Shown here piece after piece: positions 1 through 9,714 of a DNA stretch of 64,000 nt. Under the pieces are notes generated by a model. It worked only from the letters and a program-made list of their open reading frames with translations, was not told the DNA's origin and ran no database searches. How positions within the stretch are numbered: the stretch's first letter is position 1; each line of letters begins with the position of its first letter. Source of the DNA: Spongilla lacustris (Eukaryota; Porifera; Demospongiae; Spongillida; Spongillidae); assembly GCA_949361645.1 (NCBI GenBank), contig OX442415.1, forward strand, positions 6,550,899-6,614,898, given 5' to 3'. Made by a program: the position numbers and the translations under genes.

Positions 1-90
1 CTACCTAAATATGTCCGATCCAACGCAGCAGTGTCCCGACTCATGGCAAAGACGCTCGTCACCTGTAGCATCGTGCGCAAAGAGAGACAG
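1..90 (+). pseudogene. RTK-1 first ectodomain exon, 5' fragment (interrupted)
   Basis: The first 90 bases match the inner part of the exon that is intact at 62027-62789 and 47817-48519: a Tyr-Leu-Asn-Met-Ser stretch, then Asp-Pro-Thr-Gln-Gln-Cys-Pro, then a Cys-Ala-Lys segment. The match stops abruptly at base 90, where the terminal inverted repeat of a transposon begins, and resumes at 7274. The signal peptide would lie upstream of the window. The domain is a secreted cysteine-rich module of unknown function placed at the extracellular N-terminus of a receptor tyrosine kinase. With about 7.2 kb inserted in coding sequence this allele should not make the normal exon unless the insert is spliced out. 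Confidence 0.75.
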
Positions 91-1009
91 CTCAGGGCAG
101 TTAAGGCATGGGTTCTCAATAGAAACCTTTTTTCTAACGTAGTTGCTAAGCACTGTGCTATATTTAAATTATGAATGCATAATATTAAAGCCCGTATTAA
201 ACTCGATATAGTATTGCATTTAATGCGTGATGACGTCACGCGGACACGGGCAATTAATGAATATATACCTTAACCGTATGGAATCAAATACGGAACTGAA
301 GACGTGACAGTAATGTCTTAAAAACTTTAGTACATATTGCACTTACTATGGACTACATAAGTGTCAGTAGGACCTTTCTGAATTCAGTCTTAGCGCACAG
401 ATAAATTTAATAACGCTCTAAAGTTTGGACCTTATTATCAATTTAATCAACTAATACTCACAGTAACTTGGTAATCAAGATCATGATCGTCTGGTCCTAC
501 TGCAATTCGGTAAGTACAATGACTCTAGAGTTTTATGGTAGATGTAAAAAAAATTAACTGGCACGGCATCAACTCAGTAAGCGTTGCTTTTGTTGAGTAC
601 TACCTCCATTTTCGCGCGCCGCCACGTAACTAGGTTACGCACGCGCGCCGCTATGGCGGGATAAGCCCGCGTTCGTTCGGCTGCTAGGGTAATAGTGGAG
701 CGTACGCATGTTTTTGTTTTGAATCACCAGCCTTTTTAACTATAATAAGCGTTTGTGGGTTCTGCTGAGTCGTGCTGACACGGATACCACCCACAAACCG
801 CATTCTAAACGATTGTGGGTTTTGTGGGTGCTAACGTATACATGTACACTCATACACGCACACACAAACAAAGCGTGTAAGTTTAACGGCTTTCAAAGAT
901 AAACACAATAACAACTATTTGATGTCAAATCCGGGAGCTCTCTATGGCAATGCTCCTGAAAGTCCTCTGTATACCCCCTACATGTGTTCTCCTGTATGTT
1001 ATTATATGG

Positions 1010-2150
1010 TGTGGTATGAGGGAAGATGGGTGTGGTGTGAGGAGGGAAGATGGGGGTGGTGTGAGGAGTGAAGATGGGTGTGGTGTTTAGGGGGAAGATG
1101 GGTGTGGTGTGAGGAAGGAAGATGGGTGTGGTGTGAAGAGGGAAGATGGGTGTGGTGTGAGGAGGGACGATAGGTGTGGTGCGGATGGAAGATGGGTGTG
1201 GTGTGAGGAGGGAACATGTGTGCAGTGTGAGGAGGGAAGATGGGTGTGGTGCAAGAAAGGAACATGGGTGTAGTGTGAGGAGTGTAGTGTGAGGAGGAAA
1301 CATGGGTGTGAATGTGAGGAGGAAACATGGGTGTGAATGTGAGGAGGGAACATGGGTGTAGTGTAAGGAGGGAACATGGGTGTAGTGTAAGGAGGGAACA
1401 TGGGTGTAGTGTAAGGAGGGAACATGGGTATAGTGTGAGGAGGGAACATGAGTGTGGTGTGAGGAGGGAACATGGGTATAGTGTGAGGAGGAAACATGAG
1501 CGTAGTGTGAGGAGGGAACATGGGTGTAGTGTGAATAGGGAACATGGGTGTAGTGTGAGGAGGAGCATGGGTGTAGTGTGAGGAGGGAACATGGGCATAG
1601 TGTGAGGAGGGAACATGGGTGTAGTGTGAGAAGGGAACATGGGTGTAGTGTGAGGAGGGAACATGGGTGTAGTGAGGAGGGAGTGTGAGGAGGGAACATG
1701 GGTGTAGTTTGAGGAGGGAATGTGAGGCGGGAACATGGGTGTAGTGTGAGGAGGGAGTGTGAGGCGGGAACATGGGTGTAGTGTGAAGAGGGAGTGTGAA
1801 GAGGGAACATGGGTGTAGTGTGTAGAGGGAGTGTGAGGAGGGAACATGGGTGTAGTGTGAGGAGGGAGTGTGAGGAGGGAACATAGGTGTAGTGTGAGGA
1901 GGGAGTGTGAGGAGGGAACATGGGTGTAGTGTGAAGAGGGAACATGGGTGTAGTGTGAGGAGGGAGTGTGAGGAGGGAACATGGGTGTAGTGTGAGGAGG
2001 GAGTGTGAGGAGGGAACATGGGTGTAGTGAGGAGGGAGTGTGAGGAGGGAACATGGGTGTAGTGTGTGGAGGGAGTGTGAGGAGGGAACATGGGTGTAGT
2101 GTGAGGAGGGAACATGGGCATAGCATGAGGAGGGAACATGGGTGTAGCCT
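1010..2150. repeat. 24-bp minisatellite
   Basis: Dozens of degenerate copies of a G-rich unit close to GAGGAGGGAACATGGGTGTA plus TGT, interspersed with longer variants carrying an extra GAGGGAGTGT. The 24-bp period is a multiple of three, so several frames stay open for hundreds of codons. On the + strand it reads Val-Arg-Arg-Glu-His-Gly-Cys-Ser repeats; on the minus strand it reads Ser/Thr/His/Pro-rich repeats. I take these as repeat artefacts, not genes. Confidence 0.9.
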
Positions 2151-2613
2151 TCTGTGCACCTTTTGCCTCTTCTAGAGCACTCCTGTGGTCCAGCTAGGGC
2201 ATTGAGAAGGGAACATGGGCGCTGGAGGGAACCATCTACATGTCTGAAGTGTGATTATTAAAACACAGTACTACATAGCAGAGAGATAGCCATAGATAGT
2301 GACCAGTAGAGCACACACTCCTAAATCACGTTGGGTCGTCTGTACATATATACCATACGTAGCGCTCTAAATATGTAGCAAACACTTAATTGCTTGCACA
2401 ATTTTAGATCTAGCCTGCACACCTTCCTCGTAGTACTAGTAGGCCCAGGCAGGTGGGCTTAGGCTAGAATCGATCGATAAATGAATACCTCCCTCAGTTA
2501 TCGTTTCAAAACAAACCGCACAACGCACACTCACGCAAGATAAACACGCTCGTATTTATTATTACACCAAGCACGACTAGGCTCCTTTGCACGTAAACAT
2601 ATGCTGCATCATA

Positions 2614-2860
2614 CATGCCTACACACACACACACATACGAACACACACACACAAACACACACACACAAACACACACAAACACGACACTAAATAACGCCCC
2701 CCACACCACAACACTAAAATTACACGTATACGCCCCCCCCCCCCCCCACACACACACACACACGCGCGCAAGCACACACGACACAAAACACGGGCTCCCA
2801 CGCGCACCCACATACAAGCACACAAACATTATACAACGTACTTAAAGATCGAAACAAAAC
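2614..2860. repeat. CA-rich low-complexity tract with C15 run
   Basis: Imperfect CA repeats with a run of 15 C at 2733-2747, inside the TIR element. The flanking 2151-2613 and 2861-2972 hold no recognisable gene. Confidence 0.85.
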
Positions 2861-3012
2861 ACACGCAGTGAACATAACAGAGAGAATGACAATATCAGCC
2901 GCCCGGCCGCATCGCTTCAATAAGTCACGTGCGATAACGTAGCAATGAATTTCATTAACTCTATAATTTTAAAACCCACGCCTTAACTGCCCTGAGAGTC
3001 CACCTGTACTTT

Positions 3013-3109
3013 TATTATATTATGCAACGCGCATGCGCATGCTAGTATTTAAGTGTTGCCGCATTGGATTTAGACAGATTAAAATAGGTACTATAGTCGA
3101 GTTACCACA
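3013..3109 (+). repeat. 5' LTR (truncated)
   Basis: Ninety-seven bases identical to 7177-7273 except one substitution (AAAATAGG versus AAAATTGG). It ends in CCACA, as expected for an LTR. The first 14 bases of the 3' LTR are not matched here. Confidence 0.88.
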
Positions 3110-3125
3110 TAACTGGCGACGAGGG
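3110..3125 (+). other. Candidate primer-binding site
   Basis: TAACTGGCGACGAGGG lies immediately after the 5' LTR. The TGGCGACGAGG core has the position and form of a tRNA primer-binding site in metazoan Ty3/gypsy elements. The tRNA was not determined. Confidence 0.6.
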
Positions 3126-3130
3126 TGTTC

Positions 3131-3967
3131 ATGGCACTGTTTGGAGCGGTTGGAGAATATGTGGAGGGGGAGGAAGACTGGTCACAATATGTCGAAAGGC
3201 TTGGGCACTTCTTCGGGGCTAACGGAGTGAGTGATGCAAGTAAGAAGCGCTCAGTTCTTCTTTCCACCATAGGGCCGAAAGCGTATCAGACGCTAGCTAG
3301 TCTGGTTGCGCCAGAGACACCGGGAGGCAAGACGTACGATGAACTGATAAAATTGATGGCAGAGCATTTAAGTCCCAAGCCACCGGTAATAGTCCAGCGG
3401 TACAGGTTCCATAGCAGGGTCAGGCAACAAGGCGAGTCTGTAAGTGTGTACGCAACGCAGCTTAAGGAGCTAGCTCGGAAGTGTGAGTTTGGTGATGCCC
3501 TTAACGATATGCTGCGAGACAGACTAGTATGTGGCATTAACGACGAGCGAGTGCAAAAGAGACTCTTAGTTGAGGTAAATTTGACGTTTGATTCAGCCCT
3601 TAAGATTTCCCAAGGTTGCGAAGTGGCAGAACGGTGCGCAAAAGAAATACACAGTGGGCGCTCTCAGGATTTGGCCGAGCAGCAAAACCAACAGGTACAT
3701 GCCGTAACTCCTGGACGACTTCAGTGGAAAACAGGTCCTGGAACGGGAGCTCCGAGGTGTTACAGGTGTCTGCGGAGGGACCACGCTCCTGATAAGTGCC
3801 CACATCGAAGTGCTGAGTGTTTTGGGTGTGGCAAAAGAGGTCATATTCGGAGGGCGTGTAAACAAGTAGATGCGAAGGCTGGGCCGGGGAATGCAGCCAT
3901 CTCGGCGAGGAGTACAGGTATTGCAAGAGGAGACAGAATATCTAGAGGAGGAAGGAGACAGTATTAA
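3131..3967 (+). CDS. gag: Ty3/gypsy Gag polyprotein
   Basis: About 278 residues from the ATG at 3131; the open frame extends upstream only to a GTG. The N-terminal two thirds is a retrotransposon Gag capsid-like region with the usual FHSRVRQQGESVSVYA-type segment. The C-terminal part has two CX2CX4HX4C zinc knuckles (CYRCLRRDHAPDKC and CFGCGKRGHIRRAC) for RNA binding. It overlaps the pol frame by about 98 bases, and pol lies in the +1 frame relative to gag, so pol expression would need frameshifting. Gag forms the particle that packages element RNA in the cytoplasm. Confidence 0.9.
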   Translation: MALFGAVGEYVEGEEDWSQYVERLGHFFGANGVSDASKKRSVLLSTIGPKAYQTLASLVAPETPGGKTYDELIKLMAEHLSPKPPVIVQRYRFHSRVRQQGESVSVYATQLKELARKCEFGDALNDMLRDRLVCGINDERVQKRLLVEVNLTFDSALKISQGCEVAERCAKEIHSGRSQDLAEQQNQQVHAVTPGRLQWKTGPGTGAPRCYRCLRRDHAPDKCPHRSAECFGCGKRGHIRRACKQVDAKAGPGNAAISARSTGIARGDRISRGGRRQY

Positions 3968-5768
3968 CGCACTCCAACAATTGCGTATACAAGGTGTATT
4001 GTGCAAAATCAATAATGAACCCATTCAATTGCAGGTGTCTATTGATGGAGTATTGGTCACAATGGAGCTAGACACGGGAGCCGCTGTATCTATTGTTTCG
4101 GAATCAACATTTCGGCGCCTATGGTCAGGGAAGGTCTTAGAGAGGTCAGGAATTCGGTTGTGTACATATTCTGGTGAGTCATTAAAAGTGATAGGTAAAT
4201 GGGAAGCAGAAGTGAAGTACAATAACCAAACAGATAAATTGTCAGTAATTGTGTTGGAGGGAGCAGGACCATCACTTTTGGGTAGAGACTGGCTACACCG
4301 TTTTAGGATTGACTGGAAGTCTTTGTTTGTTATACAAAATGGTGCTTCATTAGAAAATGTATTGACAAAGTATGATATGGTGTTTAATGAAGGGCTAGGT
4401 ACAGTGCTAGGCTATGAAGCAAAACTAGTTATGAAAGAAAATGCAGCACCTCGATTTTGCAAATCTCGACCAGTGCCATATGCCATTAAAGAAAAGATTG
4501 AGAAAGAACTGGATAAACTAGTTCAAGAGGGTATATTACAACCAGTGGAACTGGCGGAGTGGGCAGCACCAATCGTTCCTGTGGTTAAGCCTGATCAATC
4601 TATTAGAATATGTGGTGACTTCCGGCTAACTGTAAACCAGGCCTTGGAAACTGAAAGGTATCCACTGCCAAAAATTGAAGATATATTGGCCTCATTGGCA
4701 GGTGGGGAAAGGTTTACCAAGTTAGATTTGAGTAAAGCATATCTGCAGGTCCAACTGGATGAGGCTTCCAGAAAATTTATGGTAATTAATACACATAAAG
4801 GATTATTCCAATATACTAGGATGCCTTTTGGGGTGTCATCAGCTCCTAGTATATTTCAGAGGATAATGGACAGTGTACTTCAGGGGATCTCAAAGGTGAT
4901 TGTGTATATTGATGACATTTTAATTACAGGCAGTACTGACAAAGAACATTTGGAGACACTTGAAAAAGTCCTGTATAAGTTAAAAGAAGCTGGTATTCAC
5001 CTAAAAAGGGATAAGTGTTTCTTTTTGCAGGAGTCAGTTGTGTATTTGGGATACAAAATTGATAAAAATGGTATTCATCCCTTGGCAGAAAAGGTAGAAG
5101 CAGTGAAGAATGCACCAGAGCCTAAGAATATAACAGAGTTAAAATCATATTTGGGTCTTCTGACATACTACTCTCGGTTTCTTCCAAGCATGGCAACCAT
5201 GCTGGCACAATTGTACAGGCTGCTGCAGGCTAAGATTCCATGGAATTGGACACAGAAGGAGAAAATGGCCTTTGAGAACTCAAAGAATTTGCTACTGTCT
5301 GCCAAGGTACTTGTACATTTTGACCCCAATAAGGAATTGATTTTAGCATGTGATGCTTCATCTTATGGTGTGGGTGCTGTACTGTCCCATAAAATGTCAG
5401 ATGGTACAGAGCGACCCATTGCATTTGCTTCTCGTACACTGTCTAGTGCAGAAAAAAACTATTCACAACTTGAAAAGGAGGGGCTTGCTTGCATATTTGG
5501 TGTAAAGCGGTTTCATTTGTATTTATATGGAAGAAATTTTACAATTGTGACAGATCACAAACCATTGTTGCAGCTATTTGACCCCCAAAGGGGAATCCCT
5601 ATGCAGGTGTCAGGGAGAATACAAAGGTGGATAATGACTCTAGCAGTGTACAAGTACAAGTTGGTTTTCAAAAAAACTGAAGAGCATGGTAATGCAGATG
5701 CATTGAGCGGATGGGAAGCAAATAGAAGAGGAAGAAGAAACACCCACAGAATTGGTCCTACTTTTTGA
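3870..5768 (+). CDS. pol: Ty3/gypsy Pol: protease, reverse transcriptase, RNase H
   Basis: Open for 632 codons; the first ATG is shown, but the protein is probably made as a frameshifted Gag-Pol. The aspartic protease motif DTGAAVSIV lies near residue 67. The reverse transcriptase has LDLSKAYLQV, the FGVSSAPSIFQ region and the catalytic YIDDILITG box. RNase H follows with DASSYGVGAVLSH and the TDHKPLLQLF segment. After the DALS motif that normally leads into the linker, the frame departs from the expected coding line (near 5710) and ends at 5768, while the linker continues in the next frame. This looks like an indel inactivating this copy. Confidence 0.92.
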   Translation: MRRLGRGMQPSRRGVQVLQEETEYLEEEGDSINALQQLRIQGVLCKINNEPIQLQVSIDGVLVTMELDTGAAVSIVSESTFRRLWSGKVLERSGIRLCTYSGESLKVIGKWEAEVKYNNQTDKLSVIVLEGAGPSLLGRDWLHRFRIDWKSLFVIQNGASLENVLTKYDMVFNEGLGTVLGYEAKLVMKENAAPRFCKSRPVPYAIKEKIEKELDKLVQEGILQPVELAEWAAPIVPVVKPDQSIRICGDFRLTVNQALETERYPLPKIEDILASLAGGERFTKLDLSKAYLQVQLDEASRKFMVINTHKGLFQYTRMPFGVSSAPSIFQRIMDSVLQGISKVIVYIDDILITGSTDKEHLETLEKVLYKLKEAGIHLKRDKCFFLQESVVYLGYKIDKNGIHPLAEKVEAVKNAPEPKNITELKSYLGLLTYYSRFLPSMATMLAQLYRLLQAKIPWNWTQKEKMAFENSKNLLLSAKVLVHFDPNKELILACDASSYGVGAVLSHKMSDGTERPIAFASRTLSSAEKNYSQLEKEGLACIFGVKRFHLYLYGRNFTIVTDHKPLLQLFDPQRGIPMQVSGRIQRWIMTLAVYKYKLVFKKTEEHGNADALSGWEANRRGRRNTHRIGPTF

Positions 5769-5925
5769 GAGTCTAAAGGACTCACCAGTAGACTGTTCAC
5801 AAGTGAAGCATTGGACTAAGAAAGATCCAATCTTGTCACAAGTGTTGCAGTATATATTGGCAGGGTGGCCACAACATCCGCCCTCAGGTGCATCACAGAC
5901 CCTGTTATCTTTCTGGCAACGCTGA

Positions 5926-7149
5926 ATGGAGCTATCAACTCATGATGGTTGTATCCTTTGGGGTAATCGGGTGGTTGTCCCAGAAAAAGGAAGGAATTAT
6001 GTATTGCAGGAGTTGCATGGGGGACACCCAGGAATATCTAGAATGAAAAGCTTGTCTAGAACATTTGTATGGTGGCCTGGAATAGATAAAGATATTGAAA
6101 TGCTGGTTTCCAAATGTCCTCAGTGTCAGGCTACAAGACCATCACCACTATTGGCTCCCCTACAACCATGGAGTTGGCCTACCAGACCGTGGGCAAGATT
6201 ACACATTGATTATGCAGGCCCTGTGGAAGGGCAGATGTTGCTGGTGGTAACTGATGCTCATTCAAAGTGGATTGAAGTGGAGGTCGGGAAAGATGCTACT
6301 GCAGAGGCATTTATCCAGCGACTGCGAACAATATTTTCGAGGTTTGGAATACCAGAAACGGTGATGACAGATAATGGGCCATGTTTTTCAAGCAGGGAGT
6401 TTCATGACTTTCTTAAAAATAATTGTGTGACACACATTAGGTCAGCACCACATCATCCGTCTTCTAATGGAATGGCAGAAAGGGCTGTGCAAACTGTGAA
6501 GCAGGGAGTAAAGAAGATGACAACTGGAACACTCAGAGATAAGTTGGCAAGATTCTTATTTCAGTACAGAATTACTCCCCAGACGACCACTGGTGTCTCT
6601 CCGGCTGAACTGCTGTATGGCAGAAGGCTCCGATCCCGTTTAGATGCATTGCATCCAAATTTAGCTGAAAGAGTGGAAAGGAGGCAGCAGGGACAAAAGG
6701 CAGCTCATGATACCAAGGCAGTTGAAAGGAGTTTTCAAGAACAGGAAAGCGTATATGTGAAATATTATGCGCGGGGGGGCAGATGGAAATGGGTGCCTGG
6801 GAAAATCACAAAATGCAAGGGACCATTATCGTTTGATGTGTTGTTAGAAAATGGAATTATGTGCAGAAGACAACAATATCAGCTACGGAAGCGAGCAAGC
6901 GAGGCTGATGATACGTGGATTGGGGACAGGTTATCGACTGATGTGGCTGAAAAAGATCCAGAGCTCAATAATGGAGCACAAGATGAGCAAGAGGAAGATG
7001 CGAATAATTCAGTGGTGGGCGATGAGCCTGAGATTGACGACGAAATAGATCGAGAAGCCCGCCCACCAGTCATAGTGCAAGCACCAGACCAAAGATATCC
7101 CAGCAGGAACAGACGGCAGCCTGAACGGTATCAAGCAGGGTTTTCTTGA
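5926..7149 (+). CDS. Ty3/gypsy integrase (frame broken from pol)
   Basis: A 407-codon frame with an HHCC zinc-binding region (LHGGHPG then CPQCQ), the DDE core (HIDYAGP, TDNGPCFSS, HHPSSNGMAERAVQTVK) and a C-terminal GKITKCKGPLSFDV segment typical of the integrase end. It inserts the cDNA into the genome. The same frame is open upstream from about 5713 except for a TGA at 5923-5925 just before this ATG, so the integrase is separated from Pol by one frame change and one nonsense codon. The acidic C-terminal tail runs to the purine tract. Confidence 0.92.
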   Translation: MELSTHDGCILWGNRVVVPEKGRNYVLQELHGGHPGISRMKSLSRTFVWWPGIDKDIEMLVSKCPQCQATRPSPLLAPLQPWSWPTRPWARLHIDYAGPVEGQMLLVVTDAHSKWIEVEVGKDATAEAFIQRLRTIFSRFGIPETVMTDNGPCFSSREFHDFLKNNCVTHIRSAPHHPSSNGMAERAVQTVKQGVKKMTTGTLRDKLARFLFQYRITPQTTTGVSPAELLYGRRLRSRLDALHPNLAERVERRQQGQKAAHDTKAVERSFQEQESVYVKYYARGGRWKWVPGKITKCKGPLSFDVLLENGIMCRRQQYQLRKRASEADDTWIGDRLSTDVAEKDPELNNGAQDEQEEDANNSVVGDEPEIDDEIDREARPPVIVQAPDQRYPSRNRRQPERYQAGFS

Positions 7150-7162
7150 GAAGGAAGAAAGA
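7148..7162 (+). other. Polypurine tract
   Basis: GAGAAGGAAGAAAGA, fifteen purines directly before the TGTGATAAC start of the 3' LTR. This is the expected primer site for plus-strand DNA synthesis. Confidence 0.75.
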
Positions 7163-7273
7163 TGTGATAACTGATGTATTATATTATGCAACGCGCATGC
7201 GCATGCTAGTATTTAAGTGTTGCCGCATTGGATTTAGACAGATTAAAATTGGTACTATAGTCGAGTTACCACA
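7163..7273 (+). repeat. 3' LTR
   Basis: 111 bases beginning TGTGATAAC and ending CCACA; the final 97 bases match the 5' LTR with one difference. It is unusually short for a gypsy LTR. It abuts the resumed RTK-1 exon (AATATAAGCAC) with no spacer. Confidence 0.88.
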
Positions 7274-7793
7274 AATATAAGCACATCAGGAGCCAGCTAC
7301 CAAAAGGTTTGCGGAAGGTTCCGTGGTTATCAGGTGGGAACGCCTGACGCTTTTTTTAGTTACGCTGGATACGGATGGAATCTGGAAACTTACTACGTCG
7401 ACGGGGTTAGCATCACCTACGGGTCGCCTGGAAACAGACATCACGTGTACATATATGCCGCCGGGTTTACGGAATTGAACTCCCCTGCTGCATGCCCATG
7501 TGCAGGGGGAAAATCCCCTAATGCATCTCTAGGACTAGAACCTGACTACTACTGCGAATCGGGCAATCCTGTTCAAATCGCGGATGCAACAATGCTCTAC
7601 TACTCTGACGTCCTGTGGGATAGGCAACTGTGTCGTAATGCCGAGGCCACGTGCTGCAATCCATCATTTCTCCCGTGGTTCTGCAAGACGTTTCCTAACC
7701 CTATAATTGAGAACCTGGAAGTTCGGATATGTTTGGATGAAAGTCGTGACAACGAAAATGTTGTCATCGAATTCTTTGAATTGTACATACTAG
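7274..7793 (+). pseudogene. RTK-1 first ectodomain exon, 3' part
   Basis: The exon resumes exactly after the retrotransposon and stays open to a GT donor at 7794 (CTAG then GTGAGT), ending in phase 1 as in the paralogues. Motifs include ASYQKVCGRF, YVDGVSITYGSPGNR, CPCAGG, YYCES, DVLWDRQLCR, LPWFCKTFPNP and EVRICLDE. One substitution (WDR for WDG) is seen. Many paired cysteines suggest a disulfide-rich extracellular fold. The domain is the N-terminal module of the RTK whose Ig exons start at 14173. Function and ligand are unknown. Confidence 0.82.
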
Positions 7794-8465
7794 GTGAGTT
7801 TAAGTGGTACTGTATAAGATTTTATTGTCCGGCAGTCAAGGTATAACAATACTATTTTAATTGTTACAAGTTAATGAACAACTTCTGTATCAAGAAAGTG
7901 TTTGGTGGTATGTAGGATTGATGGTGCAGGAAACAATTAAGGTATAGTATATGATAAGTTAGGGTCAACTAGTATTGTACTTTAATACTGAATTACCGAT
8001 TAAGGGTTGCCGAAGGCCAGTGCAGCCCGGCCTGCCAGGTCGGCCTATCAGGGCGGACTTTCAGTTTGGCCTGGCAGGGCCTGACAGGCTGGGATCCGCC
8101 CAGAAGGCATTAATATGCTAAGGGCGTTTCTCGTGGGGTACAATTAAATATTCGGCCAGTTCCTCGTTCAAACCCTCATCTCCCGTCTATGGTTGTATTT
8201 TCTTTTGCCAAATTTAGCTTCGTCAATCTCTACCACTCCTCCATTTTTCACATTCCTGTTGCTAAGATATTCGGCTATCAACGTCTTTTTTGAAATGCAC
8301 ATCCACGCACTTGCTGACAATTCTTACGGCAGCTCTTCGCTTCAGAGAAAAATCAATTCTCAGATCAGGTGGCTTCCAGAGAACCATGAATTTAGGCGAA
8401 TGCCTACACAATGTATATATAGTATGCTTCCAGAGAACCATGAATTTAGGCGAATGTTGATGTCT
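7794..8465. other. Start of RTK-1 intron 1
   Basis: No exon recognised. A fragment at about 7880-7960 resembles the end of the interspersed repeat family found at 9715-10145. A GC-rich stretch at 8005-8100 has repeated GGCCTG/CAGG words. A 31-bp unit starting GCTTCCAGAGAACCATG is tandemly duplicated (about 8371-8401 and 8426-8456). Confidence 0.55.
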
Positions 8466-8749
8466 AATGTTACGCCACACCCACTGGTGGGAATAATTCT
8501 ATGGCAGCGGATGGGAAGTATACATGTTTCGTGCATTTTGTACTTGAAAGGAACATTTTTTCGAGCTGAGCGCTAGCTGCGGGGTGGACAAAACGAGTCC
8601 CAATAAGCTAAAAATCTTACATGTCCCATACTTAGTAGTTTGCTGGTAGCGCGCGAACAAATAACGATGTGTTTTTCAGTGGAAAAAAAAAAGCTTGAAA
8701 CACGCATAATCCATAGAATTATTCCCACCAATAGGTGTGGCGTAACATT
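8466..8749. mobile_element. Inverted-repeat element (MITE-like)
   Basis: The ends are inverted copies of about 40 bases, AATGTTACGCCACACC on the left and its complement ending at 8749, sharing a GGTGGGAATAATTCTATGG segment. There is no coding capacity. A target duplication is not obvious. Confidence 0.65.
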
Positions 8750-8870
8750 GGAATCTACCTCGTTCCCAGTCTCTGTGCATACTATCTATTGAGGTAATTA
8801 AACGTCACTTCCGTTCATTGCCGACTCTCCATTTAATTTGTGTCTCGTACCCAGACCCAGATTCTCGCAG

Positions 8871-8932
8871 CAGCGGATGGATTACATCACCGCTACGTGA
8901 AAAGTCGTAGCGGTGATGTAATCCATCCGCTG
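8871..8932. repeat. Perfect 27-bp inverted repeat with 8-nt loop
   Basis: Bases 8871-8897 and 8906-8932 are exact reverse complements, separated by TGAAAAGT. The arms begin CAGCGGATGG. They could form a strong hairpin in DNA or RNA. No transposon TIR or gene is attached that I can see. Confidence 0.9.
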
Positions 8933-9714
8933 GAACCGCTCAGTAACCTTGAAGGCTATGTTGGAATGCATGCAATTACAATTACCTACTGGATCACGTA
9001 CGGACGCCTACAGACCCTTTTCATCGCGTGAGCAATAACATTAAAATTATTCTCCTTGTCCGCCATCTTGGTGCTCAAGTTACTATGTTTTTTTTTTTTT
9101 TTTTTTTTTTACAGTGGGCACTGACATCATGGTAAGAATACAAAAGTATTACGAGACCCAAAACAGGCATAAATACTGTCAATTGCCCATACCGTTCTCA
9201 GGACCCACGGTAGTGGGTCCTATGTAGGATTGGCTTCGTAGGCATGGTTTTCGATCGAGCATTTTAAAACGGTAACTAAGCGTTGTCTTTACTCGCCAGC
9301 TAGTATATAATCCATCACAAACATGACAGATATCCACATGTAATGTGAGCTTCGCTAACAGTGCCGTTTATTTGGAGTGAGAAGTCGGTATAAAATTCCG
9401 CCATTTTAATTTTTGTTCAGTCCGTTAAGTCGCGACAGGAACGTCGTACGATGACGACATTAGCTTCAAAAAGTTGCATTTTATTTCCAAACGTGCCCTT
9501 CATACAAATAGGACATAAGTTGTTAGCTGGTGGTGAAATGCCGTGAAATGACCCAAGCAGGTGCAATTCATATCGGTGAAACTTCTCGGTTGCCTAGCAG
9601 CATGCAATATGACGCGTCTTAATTAACTGTTGCCGGGCTACACACAAATCCGTAACGTACGCAGCTGCAAACGCGTTTATTCAGCAAATTAAAGGACCAA
9701 ACGGCTCGAGCGTT

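Larger units (their letters stand above)
91..2996. mobile_element. Non-autonomous TIR element inserted in RTK-1 exon
   Basis: Bases 91-114 and 2973-2996 are inverted copies of a 24-bp end (starting CTCAGGGCAGTTAAGGC) with one difference. The paralogous exons give the empty site and show that the dinucleotide AG (89-90 and 2997-2998) is duplicated around the element. The inside has no recognisable transposase. It holds a GC-rich stretch near 600-670, a large minisatellite (1010-2150), and a CA-rich segment with a C15 run. The CAGGG near the end resembles hAT termini, but a 2-bp duplication is not hAT-like, so the superfamily is open. Confidence 0.7.
3013..7273 (+). mobile_element. Ty3/gypsy LTR retrotransposon, nearly full length
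   Basis: Two very short long terminal repeats (97 shared bases, one difference) flank gag, protease, reverse transcriptase, RNase H and integrase in Ty3/gypsy order. A candidate primer-binding site follows the 5' LTR and a purine tract precedes the 3' LTR. The near-identity of the LTRs implies recent insertion. No target-site duplication is visible. The 5' LTR lacks the first 14 bases of its partner and some exon bases between 3004 and 7274 are missing compared with paralogues, so the 5' junction has a small deletion. Coding is damaged by a frame change near 5710 and a stop at 5923-5925, so this copy is probably not autonomous. Confidence 0.93.

Noticed and set aside
893..2159. Long minus-strand frames rich in Ser, His, Thr and Pro
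   Set aside because: They are translations of the 24-bp minisatellite in three frames with no unique sequence, signal or domain.
3125..3130. GTG at 3125 as gag start
   Set aside because: A GTG start is not expected in a eukaryote; an in-frame ATG follows at 3131.
7979..8110. GC-rich stretch as a structured RNA
   Set aside because: Only loose GGCCTG/CAGG repeats; no convincing stem set or known RNA motif.
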